From VBDM01 sp035702665 (GTDB lineage Bacteria; Pseudomonadota; Gammaproteobacteria; Burkholderiales; SG8-39), in assembly GCA_035702665.1 (NCBI GenBank), contig DASSQD010000018.1, positions 8,072 to 72,071 on the forward strand: DNA of 64,000 nucleotides, read 5' to 3'. The first letter of the stretch is position 1. Each line of letters begins with the position of its first letter. Shown one piece after another: positions 41,747 to 51,150 of the stretch. The position numbers were made by a program, and so were the translations under genes. Under the pieces are notes generated by a model, which saw only the letters and a program-made list of their open reading frames with translations, was not told the origin of the DNA and ran no database searches.

Positions 41747-43854
41747 CATACGTGTTGATCGCGAGCGCCGCGCTCGGCGGGATATTGCTCTTCCTCCTCG
41801 CTGCGGCGACGGCGAACTCACCGCTGTTCGCCGAGCACTACCCGCTGCTTCTGGCCCTGAACGCGGCTATCGCCCTCGCCCTGCTCGGGCTCGTGGTGTT
41901 CCAGCTTTCGAAGCTGGCGCGCCAGCGTCGCGCCAAGGTATTCGGCTCCCTGCTGACGTTTCGCGTGCTCGTCATGTTCGCGCTGGTGGGTGTGGCTCCG
42001 GGCTTGCTCGTCTATACGGTCTCGCTCCAGTTCCTATCCAAGAGCATCGAGTCCTGGTTCGACGTGCGCGTCGAGCGCGCTCTGGAAGGAGGGCTCAATC
42101 TCGGGCGCGCCGCCCTCGACGTCATGCTGAACGAGCTCCTGCTCAAGGCACACGTCATGGCGCTCGACCTGTCCGAGGTTTCCCAGCGCGAGCAGCCCGC
42201 ACTCCTGGTGCGCGTGCGCGAACAGGCGTACGTGGAAGAAGCGGTGCTCCTGGACGCTCGAGGCGGGGTCGTTGCCGTGGCGCGTCGCGAGCCGATGAAG
42301 CTCGAAGCCCCGGCCCCGACCCCGCAGGCGCTCCGCGATGCGCGCCAGGTTCGCGGGTACGGTGCGGTCGAGCCCGTGGGCGACAAGGGCCTGCTCCTGC
42401 GGGTCATCGTCTCATTGGAGACGACAGGGGGACGCGGCGACACGCGCTTCCTGCAGCTGACGCACTGGGTTCCGCCGGCTCTTGCCGAACAGGGCGAGTC
42501 CGTGCAGAGCGTATACCGGGCGTACAAGGAACTGTCGCTGTCCCGCCAGGGCCTGAAGGAGATCTACATCCTCACCCTGACTCTAACGCTCCTCCTCGCC
42601 CTCCTTTCGGCGATCGCGCTGGCGTTCCTGCTGTCGCGACGCTTGTCCCAGCCGCTCGCCGTGCTTGCCGAGGGCACACAGGCGGTCGCGCGCGGCGATT
42701 TCTCGCGCCGCGCCCAGGTCACGAGCCGCGACGAGCTGGGCATCCTCACGAGCTCTTTCAACAGCATGACTCAGCAGCTCGGCGAAGCGCAGCGCGCGGC
42801 GCAGCTCAACCAGGCGCAGCTCGAGACCGCCAAGGCGTATCTGGAGAGCATCCTTGCCAACCTGTCGGCGGGCGTGCTCGTTTTCGACGAGGCACTGGTG
42901 CTGAGGATCGCCAACAGCGGCGCAGGACGCATCCTGCACGAGAACCTCGGCCCGCTCATCGAGCGGGCGCTGCCGGACTGGCATGTTCTCCCCGAATTCG
43001 CCCAGATGCTGCGCTCGGAGCTCGCCGAGCACAGGGAAATACCCTGGCAGCAGCAGATCGAGATGCGCGACCGGAACGCGGTGATTCTTGTGCGAGGCTC
43101 GCCCCTCCCCGCGGCGGGCGGCGGAGGCTACGTCGTCGTTTTCGACGACATCACCCAGCTGATCGCGGCGCAGCGCGCCACCGCCTGGGGCGAGGTTGCG
43201 CGCAGGCTCGCGCACGAGATCAAGAACCCCCTCACGCCCATCCAGCTGGCCGCGGAGCGCTTGCAGGCGAAGCTCCTCGACAAGCTCACGCCGGAGGCGG
43301 CCCGCGCGCTGAATCACGCCACGGAAACCATCGTCGCCCAGGTCACCGCGATGAAGAACATGGTCGACGAGCTCCGCGACTACGCCCGCACGCCCGCGCC
43401 GCAACTCGGCGGTCTCGATCTCAACCGCCTGCTCGCCGAAGTCCTGGCGCTGTACGATCAGTCCGGAACGCGGATTCAGGCGAGCCTGGGCAAGGGCCTG
43501 CCCCTGGTGCGCGGCGACCCCGACCGCCTGCGGCAAGTCATCCACAATCTCCTGCAGAACGCGCAGGACGCCCTAGCCGGGAACATCGACCCGAAGATCG
43601 AGGTGACAACCGAGCTCGCGGAGGGCCAAGTGTGGCTGCGCATCAGCGACAACGGCTGCGGATTCCCGGACGCCATCATCAAGGGAGCGTTCGAGCCGTA
43701 CGTCACGACCAAGTCCAAGGGAACCGGGCTCGGGCTTGCCATCGTGAAGCGCATCATCGACGAGCATCACGGGACGGTCACCATCGAGAACCGGGCCGGG
43801 AGGGAAGGGGGGCGCGGCGCCGCGGTGCGGATTTCGCTGCCGCTGGCCGCCTGA
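41743..43854 (+). CDS. ntrY: Sensor histidine kinase NtrY
   Basis: The 703-residue kinase has three N-terminal membrane helices (about 3-88), a periplasmic stretch, a fourth helix near 283-305, a HAMP linker, a PAS region near 380-480, and HisKA with His491 in RRLAHEIKNPLTPIQ. A HATPase with HNLLQNAQDAL and GTGLGLAIVKRI follows. NtrY proteins signal nitrogen or redox state and phosphorylate NtrX. ATG 41743 overlaps the DUF4390 stop (ATGA). It is co-transcribed with ntrX. Confidence 0.93.
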   Translation: MTYVLIASAALGGILLFLLAAATANSPLFAEHYPLLLALNAAIALALLGLVVFQLSKLARQRRAKVFGSLLTFRVLVMFALVGVAPGLLVYTVSLQFLSKSIESWFDVRVERALEGGLNLGRAALDVMLNELLLKAHVMALDLSEVSQREQPALLVRVREQAYVEEAVLLDARGGVVAVARREPMKLEAPAPTPQALRDARQVRGYGAVEPVGDKGLLLRVIVSLETTGGRGDTRFLQLTHWVPPALAEQGESVQSVYRAYKELSLSRQGLKEIYILTLTLTLLLALLSAIALAFLLSRRLSQPLAVLAEGTQAVARGDFSRRAQVTSRDELGILTSSFNSMTQQLGEAQRAAQLNQAQLETAKAYLESILANLSAGVLVFDEALVLRIANSGAGRILHENLGPLIERALPDWHVLPEFAQMLRSELAEHREIPWQQQIEMRDRNAVILVRGSPLPAAGGGGYVVVFDDITQLIAAQRATAWGEVARRLAHEIKNPLTPIQLAAERLQAKLLDKLTPEAARALNHATETIVAQVTAMKNMVDELRDYARTPAPQLGGLDLNRLLAEVLALYDQSGTRIQASLGKGLPLVRGDPDRLRQVIHNLLQNAQDALAGNIDPKIEVTTELAEGQVWLRISDNGCGFPDAIIKGAFEPYVTTKSKGTGLGLAIVKRIIDEHHGTVTIENRAGREGGRGAAVRISLPLAA

Positions 43855-43859
43855 TCGGC

Positions 43860-45104
43860 ATGGCACAGATTCTGGTCGTAGACGACGAAGTCGGGATCCG
43901 CGAGCTGCTCTCGGAGATTCTCTCCGACGAGGGCCACACCGTGCAGGTCGCCGAGAACGCCACGGCTGCGCGCTCGCTGCGCGCGCGGGGAAGGCCAGAC
44001 CTCGTGCTGCTCGATATCTGGATGCCGGACGCAGACGGCATCACGCTGCTCAAGGAGTGGGCGACCGGCGGGCATCTCAACATGCCGGTGATCATGATGT
44101 CGGGGCACGGCACGATCGACACCGCGGTCGAGGCGACACGCATCGGCGCGATGGATTTCCTGGAGAAACCGATCGCGTTGCAGAAGCTGCTCGCGACGGT
44201 CAAGCGGGCGCTGCGCGCGGGGGAGTCGCGGGCGACGATGCCTCTCAGCATCGCGAATTTCGGCCGCTCGGTCACGATCACCGAGCTGAAGAAGCGCCTG
44301 TCGAAGATTTCGACCGCGGGAGCCGCGGTGCTGATGCGCGGGGAAAAAGGCGTCATGCCCGAGCTCTACGCGCGCTATCTGCAGCAGCCCAATACGCCTT
44401 GGCTCGACGGCGCGCACGCCCTCAACGATGCGTCCCAGGATCTGCTGCAGCAGGTCTCGAGCGGCGTGCTGTTCGTCGCGGAGCTGGCGGCGCTCTCGAA
44501 GAACCAGCAGAAGCACCTCGCTTTCCTCGCGACACGGGCCGAGAAAAGCAACGTGCGGCTGGTCTCGTTTACCGCGGAGGAGCCCAAGCGTCTGGTGGAG
44601 GTGCACGGGTTCGACCCCGCGCTGATGCAGTCGCTCTCGGGCATCGTCATCGCCCTCCCCGCCCTGCGCGAGCATCCCGAGGACATCCCCGAGGTCGCTG
44701 CGCTGATGCTCGCCCAGCTCGTGGAGACGCGCTTCTGCCCGCCGCGGATCTTCTCGACCGGCGCGCTGAACGTCCTGCGCCACTTCAGCTGGCCTGGCAA
44801 CCTCGAGGACCTCGCCGCCGCGGTGCGCACGCTCGCTCTCACGAGTCTCGAGGAGGAGATCGGAGTAGGGGACGCCGAGCGCGTGCTGCCGCAGTTCGCG
44901 AGGCGGACGGCGGACGCGGAAGTCTCGTTCGATCTGCCGTTGCGCGAGGCGCGCGAGGCGTTCGAGCGGACGTACTTCGAGCATCATCTTGCGCAGGCCA
45001 ACGGGTCCATCGCGCGCCTGGCCGAGCGCAGCGGCCTGGAACGCACCCATCTGTATCGAAAACTGAAGGCGCTCGGCATTCTCGCAAGGCGGAAGGAAGA
45101 CTGA
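43860..45104 (+). CDS. ntrX: NtrX-type response regulator with degenerate AAA+ domain
   Basis: The 414-residue protein has a receiver domain with Asp52 in LVLLDIWMPDADG and a C-terminal Fis-type helix-turn-helix (ANGSIARLAERSGLERTHLY). Between them the sigma-54 activator domain is decayed. The Walker A region reads MRGEKGVMPELYARY rather than GxxGxGK, and I cannot find GAFTGA or the Walker B sequence. Remnants such as PALREHPEDIPE and WPGNLEDL remain. It can probably not activate sigma-54 polymerase and may act as a DNA-binding regulator alone. It follows ntrY by 5 bases. Confidence 0.9.
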   Translation: MAQILVVDDEVGIRELLSEILSDEGHTVQVAENATAARSLRARGRPDLVLLDIWMPDADGITLLKEWATGGHLNMPVIMMSGHGTIDTAVEATRIGAMDFLEKPIALQKLLATVKRALRAGESRATMPLSIANFGRSVTITELKKRLSKISTAGAAVLMRGEKGVMPELYARYLQQPNTPWLDGAHALNDASQDLLQQVSSGVLFVAELAALSKNQQKHLAFLATRAEKSNVRLVSFTAEEPKRLVEVHGFDPALMQSLSGIVIALPALREHPEDIPEVAALMLAQLVETRFCPPRIFSTGALNVLRHFSWPGNLEDLAAAVRTLALTSLEEEIGVGDAERVLPQFARRTADAEVSFDLPLREAREAFERTYFEHHLAQANGSIARLAERSGLERTHLYRKLKALGILARRKED

Positions 45105-45168
45105 CCGCGATTTCCGGGTCCCGCGGGATTCGGCATAGAATGCCTGCTTTTTCGCCCGGACTTCCGAT

Positions 45169-46542
45169 TTGAAGATCGTCATTCTCGGCGCCGGCCAGGT
45201 CGGCTCCTCGGTCGCTGAAAGCCTCGCGTCGGAGGCGAACGACATCACCCTGGTCGATATCGACGGAGCGAGGCTGCGGAACCTCCAGGATCACCTCGAC
45301 GTGCGCACGGTCGTCGGCAGCGCCGCGCATCCCTCGGTCCTCGCCGACGCGGGCATCGAGGACTGCGACATGATGATCGCCGTGACCCAGAGCGACGAAA
45401 CGAACCTCGTCGCCTGCAAGCTCGCGCAGCAGCTGTTCAACGTCCCGACGAGGATCGTGCGGCTGCGCGCCACCGACTATCTCGCCAACGAGAACGTGCT
45501 GGGTCCGGATTGCTTCGACGTCGACCTGGCGATCTGCCCGGAGCAGGTCCTGACGGACTACATCGTGAAGCTGATCGAGTTCCCCGAAGCGCTTCAGGTG
45601 CTCGAGTTCGCCAACGGCAAGGTGAGTCTGGTGGCAGTGCGCGCGTTTCAGGGCGGCCCCCTGGTCGGGCATCCTTTGAGGGACCTCAGGAAACATATTC
45701 CTTCGGTCGACGCGCGCATCGCCGCCATCTTCCGTGGCGATACGCCGGTCCAGCCCGACGGCGACACTCTGGTCCAGGCAGGCGACGAAGTGTTCTGTCT
45801 CGCCGCGACGAAGGAGATCCGCGAGGTGATGCACGAGCTGCGTCGCATGGACAAGCCCGTGCGCCGCGTGATGATCGCGGGCGGGGGCAACATCGGCCTG
45901 CGTCTCGCACGCGCGCTGGAGCGCGAGTACTCGGTCAAGATCATCGAGTACAACAAGCGGCGCTGCGAGATTCTCTCCACGCGCCTCGATCGCGGCCTCG
46001 TGCTCCAGGGAGACGTCACCGACGAGGCGCTGCTCGAAGCCGAGAACGTCTCCGACATGGATCTGTTCGTGGCCGTGACCAACGACGACGAGAACAACAT
46101 CATGTCGTGTCTGCTGGCCAAGCGGATGGGAGCGCGGCGTGTCGTATCGCTCATCAACCGGCGCTCCTACGTCGACCTGCTTCACGCCGGCGAGATCGAC
46201 ATCGCGATCTCCCCCGCGCAGGCGACGATCGGCACCCTGCTCGCGCACGTGCGGCGCGGACACGTCACCCAGGTGCACAGCCTGCGGCGCGGAGTTGCCG
46301 AGGCGCTCGAGGCCGTGGTGCACGGCGACCGCAATTCCTCGCGCTGCGTCGGGCGGCGGATCGAGGAGATCGACCTGCCCAACGGAACGTCGATCGCGGC
46401 GCTGGTGCGCGGCGACGACGTCGTGATGGCCCACCACGATACGGTGGTGCAGGCAGAGGATCACGCGATCGTGTTCGTCACCGACAAGAAGCAGTTGCCC
46501 AAGGTGGAGAAGCTATTCGAAGTCAGCGTCGGCTTCGTCTGA
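45169..46542 (+). CDS. trkA: Trk system potassium transporter regulatory subunit TrkA
   Basis: The 457-residue protein consists of two tandem RCK units. Each has a Rossmann NAD-binding motif, GAGQVGSSVAESL at about residue 6 and GGGNIGLRLARAL near 239, followed by a TrkA-C domain. It gates the TrkH channel in response to nucleotides. The start is TTG 45169. It lies 64 bases after ntrX and 13 before trkH, forming a potassium-uptake unit. Confidence 0.95.
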   Translation: MKIVILGAGQVGSSVAESLASEANDITLVDIDGARLRNLQDHLDVRTVVGSAAHPSVLADAGIEDCDMMIAVTQSDETNLVACKLAQQLFNVPTRIVRLRATDYLANENVLGPDCFDVDLAICPEQVLTDYIVKLIEFPEALQVLEFANGKVSLVAVRAFQGGPLVGHPLRDLRKHIPSVDARIAAIFRGDTPVQPDGDTLVQAGDEVFCLAATKEIREVMHELRRMDKPVRRVMIAGGGNIGLRLARALEREYSVKIIEYNKRRCEILSTRLDRGLVLQGDVTDEALLEAENVSDMDLFVAVTNDDENNIMSCLLAKRMGARRVVSLINRRSYVDLLHAGEIDIAISPAQATIGTLLAHVRRGHVTQVHSLRRGVAEALEAVVHGDRNSSRCVGRRIEEIDLPNGTSIAALVRGDDVVMAHHDTVVQAEDHAIVFVTDKKQLPKVEKLFEVSVGFV

Positions 46543-46555
46543 AGCGGCACCGCGC

Positions 46556-48013
46556 ATGGTCAGACCGGTCTCCGTTCTCCACGTGCTGAGCGTGTTGATC
46601 ATGCTCTTCGCCGTTTCCATGCTGCTGCCTTTCGGCGTCTCGTTCCTGTATGGCGATGCGGCGCGCTCGGCCCACTACCAGTCGATGCTGATCACCCTGG
46701 CGAGCGGAGCCGTGCTCTGGGGCGGGACGCGCCCCGGCCGAGGGGAGCTGCAGCCCCGCGACGCGCTGCTCCTGGTCGCGCTCGTGTGGACCGTGCTTCC
46801 CGCCTTTGCGACCCTGCCGCTGCTCCTCCACCTCCACGAGATGAGCTTCACCGATGCGTATTTCGAGACGGTGGCGGCGCTCACGACCACGGGCTCGACG
46901 GTCCTGTCGGGCCTGGACCGGCTGCCTGCGTCGATCAATTTCTGGCGCTGCGAGATGCAGTGGCTGGGCGGGATGGGGATCATCGTCCTCGCCGTCGCCA
47001 TTCTTCCGCTCCTGGGGATCGGCGGCAGCCAGATCATGCGAGCCGAGACGCCCGGCCCGATGAAGGACACCAGGCTCACTCCGCGGATCACCGAGGCCGC
47101 CAAGGGTCTGTGGCTGGTCTACGCCGGCATGACGCTCGCCTGCATGCTCGCGTACAAGGCGGTGGGCATGAGCTGGTTCGACGCGGTGGTGCACGCGTTC
47201 ACCACCTTGAGCCTCGGAGGGTTCTCGTCGCACGACGCGAACTTCGCGTACTTCAATTCCCCGGCGATCGAGGCGACGGCGATGTTGTTCATGATCGCCG
47301 CCGGCATCAATTTCGGCACGCACTTTCTCGCGTTCCGCAAGCTGAGCCTCGCGCCGTACCGCAGCGATCCGGAGACGCGGGTCTATCTCGCGGTGCTCGC
47401 CGTGTCGGCGTTCGGTATCGCCTACTTCCTGCTCGCCAACGGGGTATACCCGTCGTTCTGGACGGCGCTGCGCCACGGCGCTTTCAACGTGGTATCGATC
47501 GCGACCACCGCGGGCTTCGCAAGCGCCGATTTCAACCAGTGGCCGATCTTCGCGCCGGTGTGGATGCTGTTCCTGTGTTGTTTCGCGACCTGTTCGGGCT
47601 CGACCGGCGGCGGCATCAAGATGATCCGCGCCGAGCTGATGGTCCGGCAGGCCCTCAGGGAGATCATGTCGATCATCCATCCGCGCGCGTACCTGCCGCT
47701 GAAGGTCGCGGGCCAGCGCATCGAGAATCAGATCATCTTCGCGGTCCTGGCGTTCATGCTGATCTGGGGCGGATCGGTGATCGTCATGACGATGCTGCTG
47801 ACGGCGTCCGGGCTGGACATCATCTCGGCCTTCTCGGCGGTCATCGTCTGCCTGTGCAACACGGGGCCCGGGCTGAATCAGGTCGGTCCCGCGACGACGT
47901 ATGCCTCCCTCAACGATTTTCAGACCTGGGTGTGCACGGCGGCGATGCTCGTCGGCCGCCTCGAGCTGTTCACGCTTTTTATCGTCGTCACGCCCGCGTT
48001 CTGGCGGCGCTAG
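46556..48013 (+). CDS. trkH: Trk system potassium transporter membrane subunit TrkH
   Basis: The 485-residue protein has ten or more hydrophobic helices and the four pore-loop regions of K+ transporters, including ALTTTGSTVL, TLSLGGFSSHD, IATTAGFASAD and CLCNTGPGL. SGSTGGGIKM follows the third repeat. It conducts K+ across the inner membrane in association with TrkA. It starts 13 bases downstream of trkA. The end is convergent with the RidA-like gene. Confidence 0.95.
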   Translation: MVRPVSVLHVLSVLIMLFAVSMLLPFGVSFLYGDAARSAHYQSMLITLASGAVLWGGTRPGRGELQPRDALLLVALVWTVLPAFATLPLLLHLHEMSFTDAYFETVAALTTTGSTVLSGLDRLPASINFWRCEMQWLGGMGIIVLAVAILPLLGIGGSQIMRAETPGPMKDTRLTPRITEAAKGLWLVYAGMTLACMLAYKAVGMSWFDAVVHAFTTLSLGGFSSHDANFAYFNSPAIEATAMLFMIAAGINFGTHFLAFRKLSLAPYRSDPETRVYLAVLAVSAFGIAYFLLANGVYPSFWTALRHGAFNVVSIATTAGFASADFNQWPIFAPVWMLFLCCFATCSGSTGGGIKMIRAELMVRQALREIMSIIHPRAYLPLKVAGQRIENQIIFAVLAFMLIWGGSVIVMTMLLTASGLDIISAFSAVIVCLCNTGPGLNQVGPATTYASLNDFQTWVCTAAMLVGRLELFTLFIVVTPAFWRR

Positions 48014-48022
48014 CCGCCGGGC

Positions 48023-48370
48023 TTATTTCGCGCAGACCACCATGATCTCGACCAGCATGCGCGGGTCGGCGAGCTTGGCTTCGACCGTTGCGCGCGCCGG
48101 GAGATTGGCGGGGTCGGCCCACGCCGTCCACGCGGCGTTCATGTCGTCGCGGTTGCGGATGTCGGTAACCCAGACGTTTGCCGAGAGGATCTTCGATTTG
48201 CCGGTCCCGGCCGACGCGAGGATGGCGTCGATCTTCTTCAGGACCTGCTCCGTCTGCCCCTTCACGCCCTGCGTGAGATCGTCGGCAACCTGGCCGGCGA
48301 CGTACACCAGGCCGCCGTGCTCGACGGCCGCGCTGAAGAGCTTGCCGGGCTGATGGCGCTTGATGCTCAC
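48023..48370 (-). CDS. RidA-like (YjgF/UK114) family protein
   Basis: The 115-residue protein has the chorismate-mutase-like RidA fold pattern: LVYVAGQVADDLTQGVKGQT, a central long helix, and RATVEAKLADPRMLVEI at the end. Typical RidA enzymes hydrolyse reactive imines and have a conserved arginine; here Arg of PARATVEAK is well placed. The start is GTG 48370, overlapping the hydrolase stop by 4 bases, so it may remove a by-product of that pathway rather than act in general housekeeping. Confidence 0.86.
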   Translation of the reverse strand: MSIKRHQPGKLFSAAVEHGGLVYVAGQVADDLTQGVKGQTEQVLKKIDAILASAGTGKSKILSANVWVTDIRNRDDMNAAWTAWADPANLPARATVEAKLADPRMLVEIMVVCAK

Positions 48371-49080
48371 GGCTTCGCCTCGAGGATCTTTACCCGCAGC
48401 TCTCCCAGGCCTTCGATTCCCGCGACGAGCTCGTCGCCCGCCCTGGCCGCGCCCACGCCCGCCGGAGTGCCGGTCATGATGAGGTCGCCCGCTTCGAGGG
48501 TGTAGTACTGCGTGAGGAAGGCGATCTGCTCGGGCACGCTCCAGATCATCTGGTCGATGTTCGAGTCTTGCTTGAGCGCGCCGTTGACCTTGAGCCACAG
48601 CTTCCCTTTGGCGGGATGACCGATCTTGGAGGCGGGCGTGATCGCGCCGACGGGAGCGGCCTGATCGAAGTCCTTGCCGAAGGTCCACGGGCGGCCCTTG
48701 TCCTTGCCGACCTGCTGCAGGTCGCGGCGCGTCATGTCCAGGCCGATCGCGTAGCCCCAGATGTGCTCCGCGGCCCTGGCTGCCGGGATCTTGTACCCGC
48801 CCGTGCCCATCACGGCGACCAGCTCGGTCTCCCAGTGGTAGTTGCTGGTCATCGGCGGATAATGCACCGCGCCGGTCTGGCCGACATTCAACGGCACGAG
48901 ATCGTGCGCCGACTTGGTGAAGAAGAACGGCTGCTCGCGGCCGTCGCCTCCCATCTCCTTCTGGTGCTCGACGTAGTTGCGCCCGACGCAGAAGATGCGG
49001 CGCACCGGGAAGCGCGCATTCGATCCGACGATGGGCAGCGAGGGTATGTCCCAGCTGCCGATCACGTACTCCATTTTCAT
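48367..49080 (-). CDS. Fumarylacetoacetate hydrolase family protein, fumarylpyruvate hydrolase-like
   Basis: The 237-residue protein has the FAH-family core: FPVRRIFCVGRNYVEHQKEM, the metal-binding ETELVAVMG region, and MTRRDLQQ...GRPWTFGKDFDQ followed by DLIMTGTPAGVG. The compact size and these blocks resemble fumarylpyruvate hydrolase of gentisate degradation, which splits fumarylpyruvate to fumarate and pyruvate. A Rieske oxygenase/bicupin cluster that could make such an intermediate lies 32 kb away in the window. It is coupled to the RidA-like gene. A substrate other than fumarylpyruvate remains possible. Confidence 0.87.
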   Translation of the reverse strand: MKMEYVIGSWDIPSLPIVGSNARFPVRRIFCVGRNYVEHQKEMGGDGREQPFFFTKSAHDLVPLNVGQTGAVHYPPMTSNYHWETELVAVMGTGGYKIPAARAAEHIWGYAIGLDMTRRDLQQVGKDKGRPWTFGKDFDQAAPVGAITPASKIGHPAKGKLWLKVNGALKQDSNIDQMIWSVPEQIAFLTQYYTLEAGDLIMTGTPAGVGAARAGDELVAGIEGLGELRVKILEAKP

Positions 49081-49169
49081 GACGAGGTCCCCGCGAAAAA
49101 GGCGCGTATTTTCCCATAAAGCGCGCCGGCCGGAGCGGGCGCGGACGGCCTATTCGTGGAGCAATCCCG

Positions 49170-49198
49170 AAAAAAAAACGGGCACCCGAAGGTGCCCG
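49170..49198 (-). terminator. Rho-independent terminator of the glnK-amt operon
   Basis: On the minus strand CGGGCACC-TTCG-GGTGCCCG makes an 8-bp stem with a stable TTCG tetraloop, followed by nine T residues. It lies about 40 bases after the amt stop and ends the porin-glnK-amt transcript before the FAH gene. Confidence 0.93.
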
Positions 49199-49237
49199 CT
49201 CGAAGGAGCCCCGCAGGGCCCGCTCTACCTGCATCGA

Positions 49238-50764
49238 TCAGTAGTTGTAGGCCTTCTCGCCGTGATCGGCGAGGTCCAGACCCTCTTCCTGCGCTTCGTC
49301 GCTGGCGCGGATGCCGATCGTGAACTTCAGGATCAGCAGGATCACGAAGGCCACGCCGCCCGACCAGATCAGGGTGATGATGATGTCCCACAGCTGGGAG
49401 ACGATCTGCGCCCAGGCGTCGAAATCGCCGACCTTGTTGGCGACGTAGTCGTACACGCCCGTGCCGCCGAACTTCGGATTGACGAAGGTGCCCGTTCCCA
49501 GCGAGCCGATGATCCCGCCGATGCAGTGCACGCCGAAGGTATCCAGCGCATCGTCGTAGCCCAGCATGGCCTTGACCTTGGTCACCGCGAAGAAGCAGAC
49601 GACGCCGGCGATGGCGCAGGTGAAGAAGGCGCCCACGGGGCCGACGAATCCGGCCGCCGGAGTGATCGCCACCAGGCCCGCCACGATGCCGGAGCAGATG
49701 CCCAGCAGGCTCGGCTTGCCCTTGACGAGCCACTCGGTGAGCGTCCAGGCGACGCCCGCGACCGCGGTCCCGAACAGCGTGTTGAAGAACGCGATGCCGG
49801 CGGCGCCGGTGGCTTCCAGCGCGGAACCCGCGTTGAAGCCGAACCAGCCCATCCACAGCATGCCGGTGCCGATCGCCGTCATCATCACGCTGTGCGGCGC
49901 CATCTGCACCCTGCCGTAGCCGTTGCGCTTGCCGAGCATCAGCGCGCAGACCAGCGCGGCGATGCCGGAGTTGACGTGCACCACGGTGCCGCCCGCGAAG
50001 TCGAGAGCGCCTTTCTGGAACAGGAAGCCGGCATGGCTCTGCGCTATGTCGGCGGCCTTCTGCGTGGTGTAGGCATCCGGGCCGTCCCAGTACCACACCA
50101 TGTGAGCGACGGGCAGATAGGCGAAGGTGAACCACAGGATGCAGAAGATGATCATCGCGGAGAACTTGAAGCGTTCCGCGAAGCCGCCCGCGATCAGCGC
50201 GACGGTAATCGCGGCGAAGGTCAGCTGGAACATGCAGTACACGAAATCCGGCAGGTACTGTCCCTTGCTGAACGTCGCGGCGACCGCCGTCGCAGGATCC
50301 TCGCCGAGCATGAAGAACTTGTCGAGCGACCCGATGAAGGGCGACAGCGAGCTGCCTTCATGGGCGGCGGTGAACGCCAGGCTGTATCCGTAGATCACCC
50401 AAAGCACCGCGACGACGCAGAAGATCGAAAAACTCTGCATCACCGTCGACAGCGCGTTCCGGGTTCGGGCCATGCCGGCGTAGAACAGCGCCAGGCCCGG
50501 GACGGTCATCAGCAACACGAACGCCGAGGAGGTCATCATCCACGACACGTCGCCCTTGTTGCAGTCGAAGCCCTTGTCGCCGCACTTGGGCGTTGCCGGC
50601 GCCGCGGCAGCTGGGGCCGCGGCAGCTGGGGCCGTTGCCGCCGGTGCTGCCGCATCGGCGGGCTTCTCGGCCGCCTTGTCCTGGGCGAACAGCGGCAAGG
50701 CGTGCGCGCCCAGCATCGCGACCAGCGCCAGCGATGCGAATAGCTTTCTCGTGAATCTGTTCAT
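49238..50764 (-). CDS. amtB: Ammonium transporter AmtB
   Basis: The 508-residue protein has a cleavable signal peptide, then an Ala/Pro-rich segment (residues about 30-60) before the first membrane helix. About eleven helices follow with the Amt motifs DFAGGTVVHVNSG, MGWFGFNAGSALE and FGVHCIGGIIGSLGTG. It admits ammonium when nitrogen is limiting and is blocked by GlnK. Its start is 10 bases after glnK. The preceding porin shares the sigma-54 promoter. Confidence 0.95.
   Translation of the reverse strand: MNRFTRKLFASLALVAMLGAHALPLFAQDKAAEKPADAAAPAATAPAAAAPAAAAPATPKCGDKGFDCNKGDVSWMMTSSAFVLLMTVPGLALFYAGMARTRNALSTVMQSFSIFCVVAVLWVIYGYSLAFTAAHEGSSLSPFIGSLDKFFMLGEDPATAVAATFSKGQYLPDFVYCMFQLTFAAITVALIAGGFAERFKFSAMIIFCILWFTFAYLPVAHMVWYWDGPDAYTTQKAADIAQSHAGFLFQKGALDFAGGTVVHVNSGIAALVCALMLGKRNGYGRVQMAPHSVMMTAIGTGMLWMGWFGFNAGSALEATGAAGIAFFNTLFGTAVAGVAWTLTEWLVKGKPSLLGICSGIVAGLVAITPAAGFVGPVGAFFTCAIAGVVCFFAVTKVKAMLGYDDALDTFGVHCIGGIIGSLGTGTFVNPKFGGTGVYDYVANKVGDFDAWAQIVSQLWDIIITLIWSGGVAFVILLILKFTIGIRASDEAQEEGLDLADHGEKAYNY
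50601..50630. repeat. 15-base tandem repeat inside amtB
   Basis: GCCGCGGCAGCTGGG is present twice in direct tandem (50601-50615 and 50616-50630), with degenerate copies beside it. It encodes part of the Ala/Pro linker of AmtB, so the copy number can change without a frameshift. Confidence 0.8.
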
Positions 50765-50774
50765 TGTTGCCTCC

Positions 50775-51113
50775 CTAGAGCGCCTCCGCCCCGGTCTCGC
50801 CGGTGCGGATGCGGATGACTTGCTTCAGATCGAAGACGAAGATCTTTCCATCGCCGATCTTTCCCGTGTTGGCCGATTTCTCGATGGCCTCGATCGCCTG
50901 ATCGAGCAACTCGTCCTTGATGGCGGCCTCGACCTTCACCTTCGGCAGGAAATCGACCACGTACTCCGCGCCGCGGTACAGCTCGGTGTGGCCTTTTTGC
51001 CTGCCGAAGCCCTTGACTTCGGTGACGGTGATGCCCTGAACGCCGATGGCGGACAGAGCCTCCCGCACCTCGTCAAGCTTGAAGGGCTTGATGATTGCGG
51101 TTACCAGTTTCAT
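50775..51113 (-). CDS. glnK: Nitrogen regulatory protein PII (GlnK)
   Basis: The 112-residue protein is a canonical PII with the T-loop including Tyr51 in RGAEYVVDFLPKVK, the uridylylation site, and the C-terminal GDGKIFVFDLKQVIRIRTGE. It senses 2-oxoglutarate and ATP/ADP and controls the adjacent AmtB. It lies 10 bases upstream of amtB and 37 bases downstream of the porin gene. Confidence 0.96.
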   Translation of the reverse strand: MKLVTAIIKPFKLDEVREALSAIGVQGITVTEVKGFGRQKGHTELYRGAEYVVDFLPKVKVEAAIKDELLDQAIEAIEKSANTGKIGDGKIFVFDLKQVIRIRTGETGAEAL

Positions 51114-51150
51114 GAAATGTGCTCCCTAAAGTGGGTGACGGTGGCTTGGG

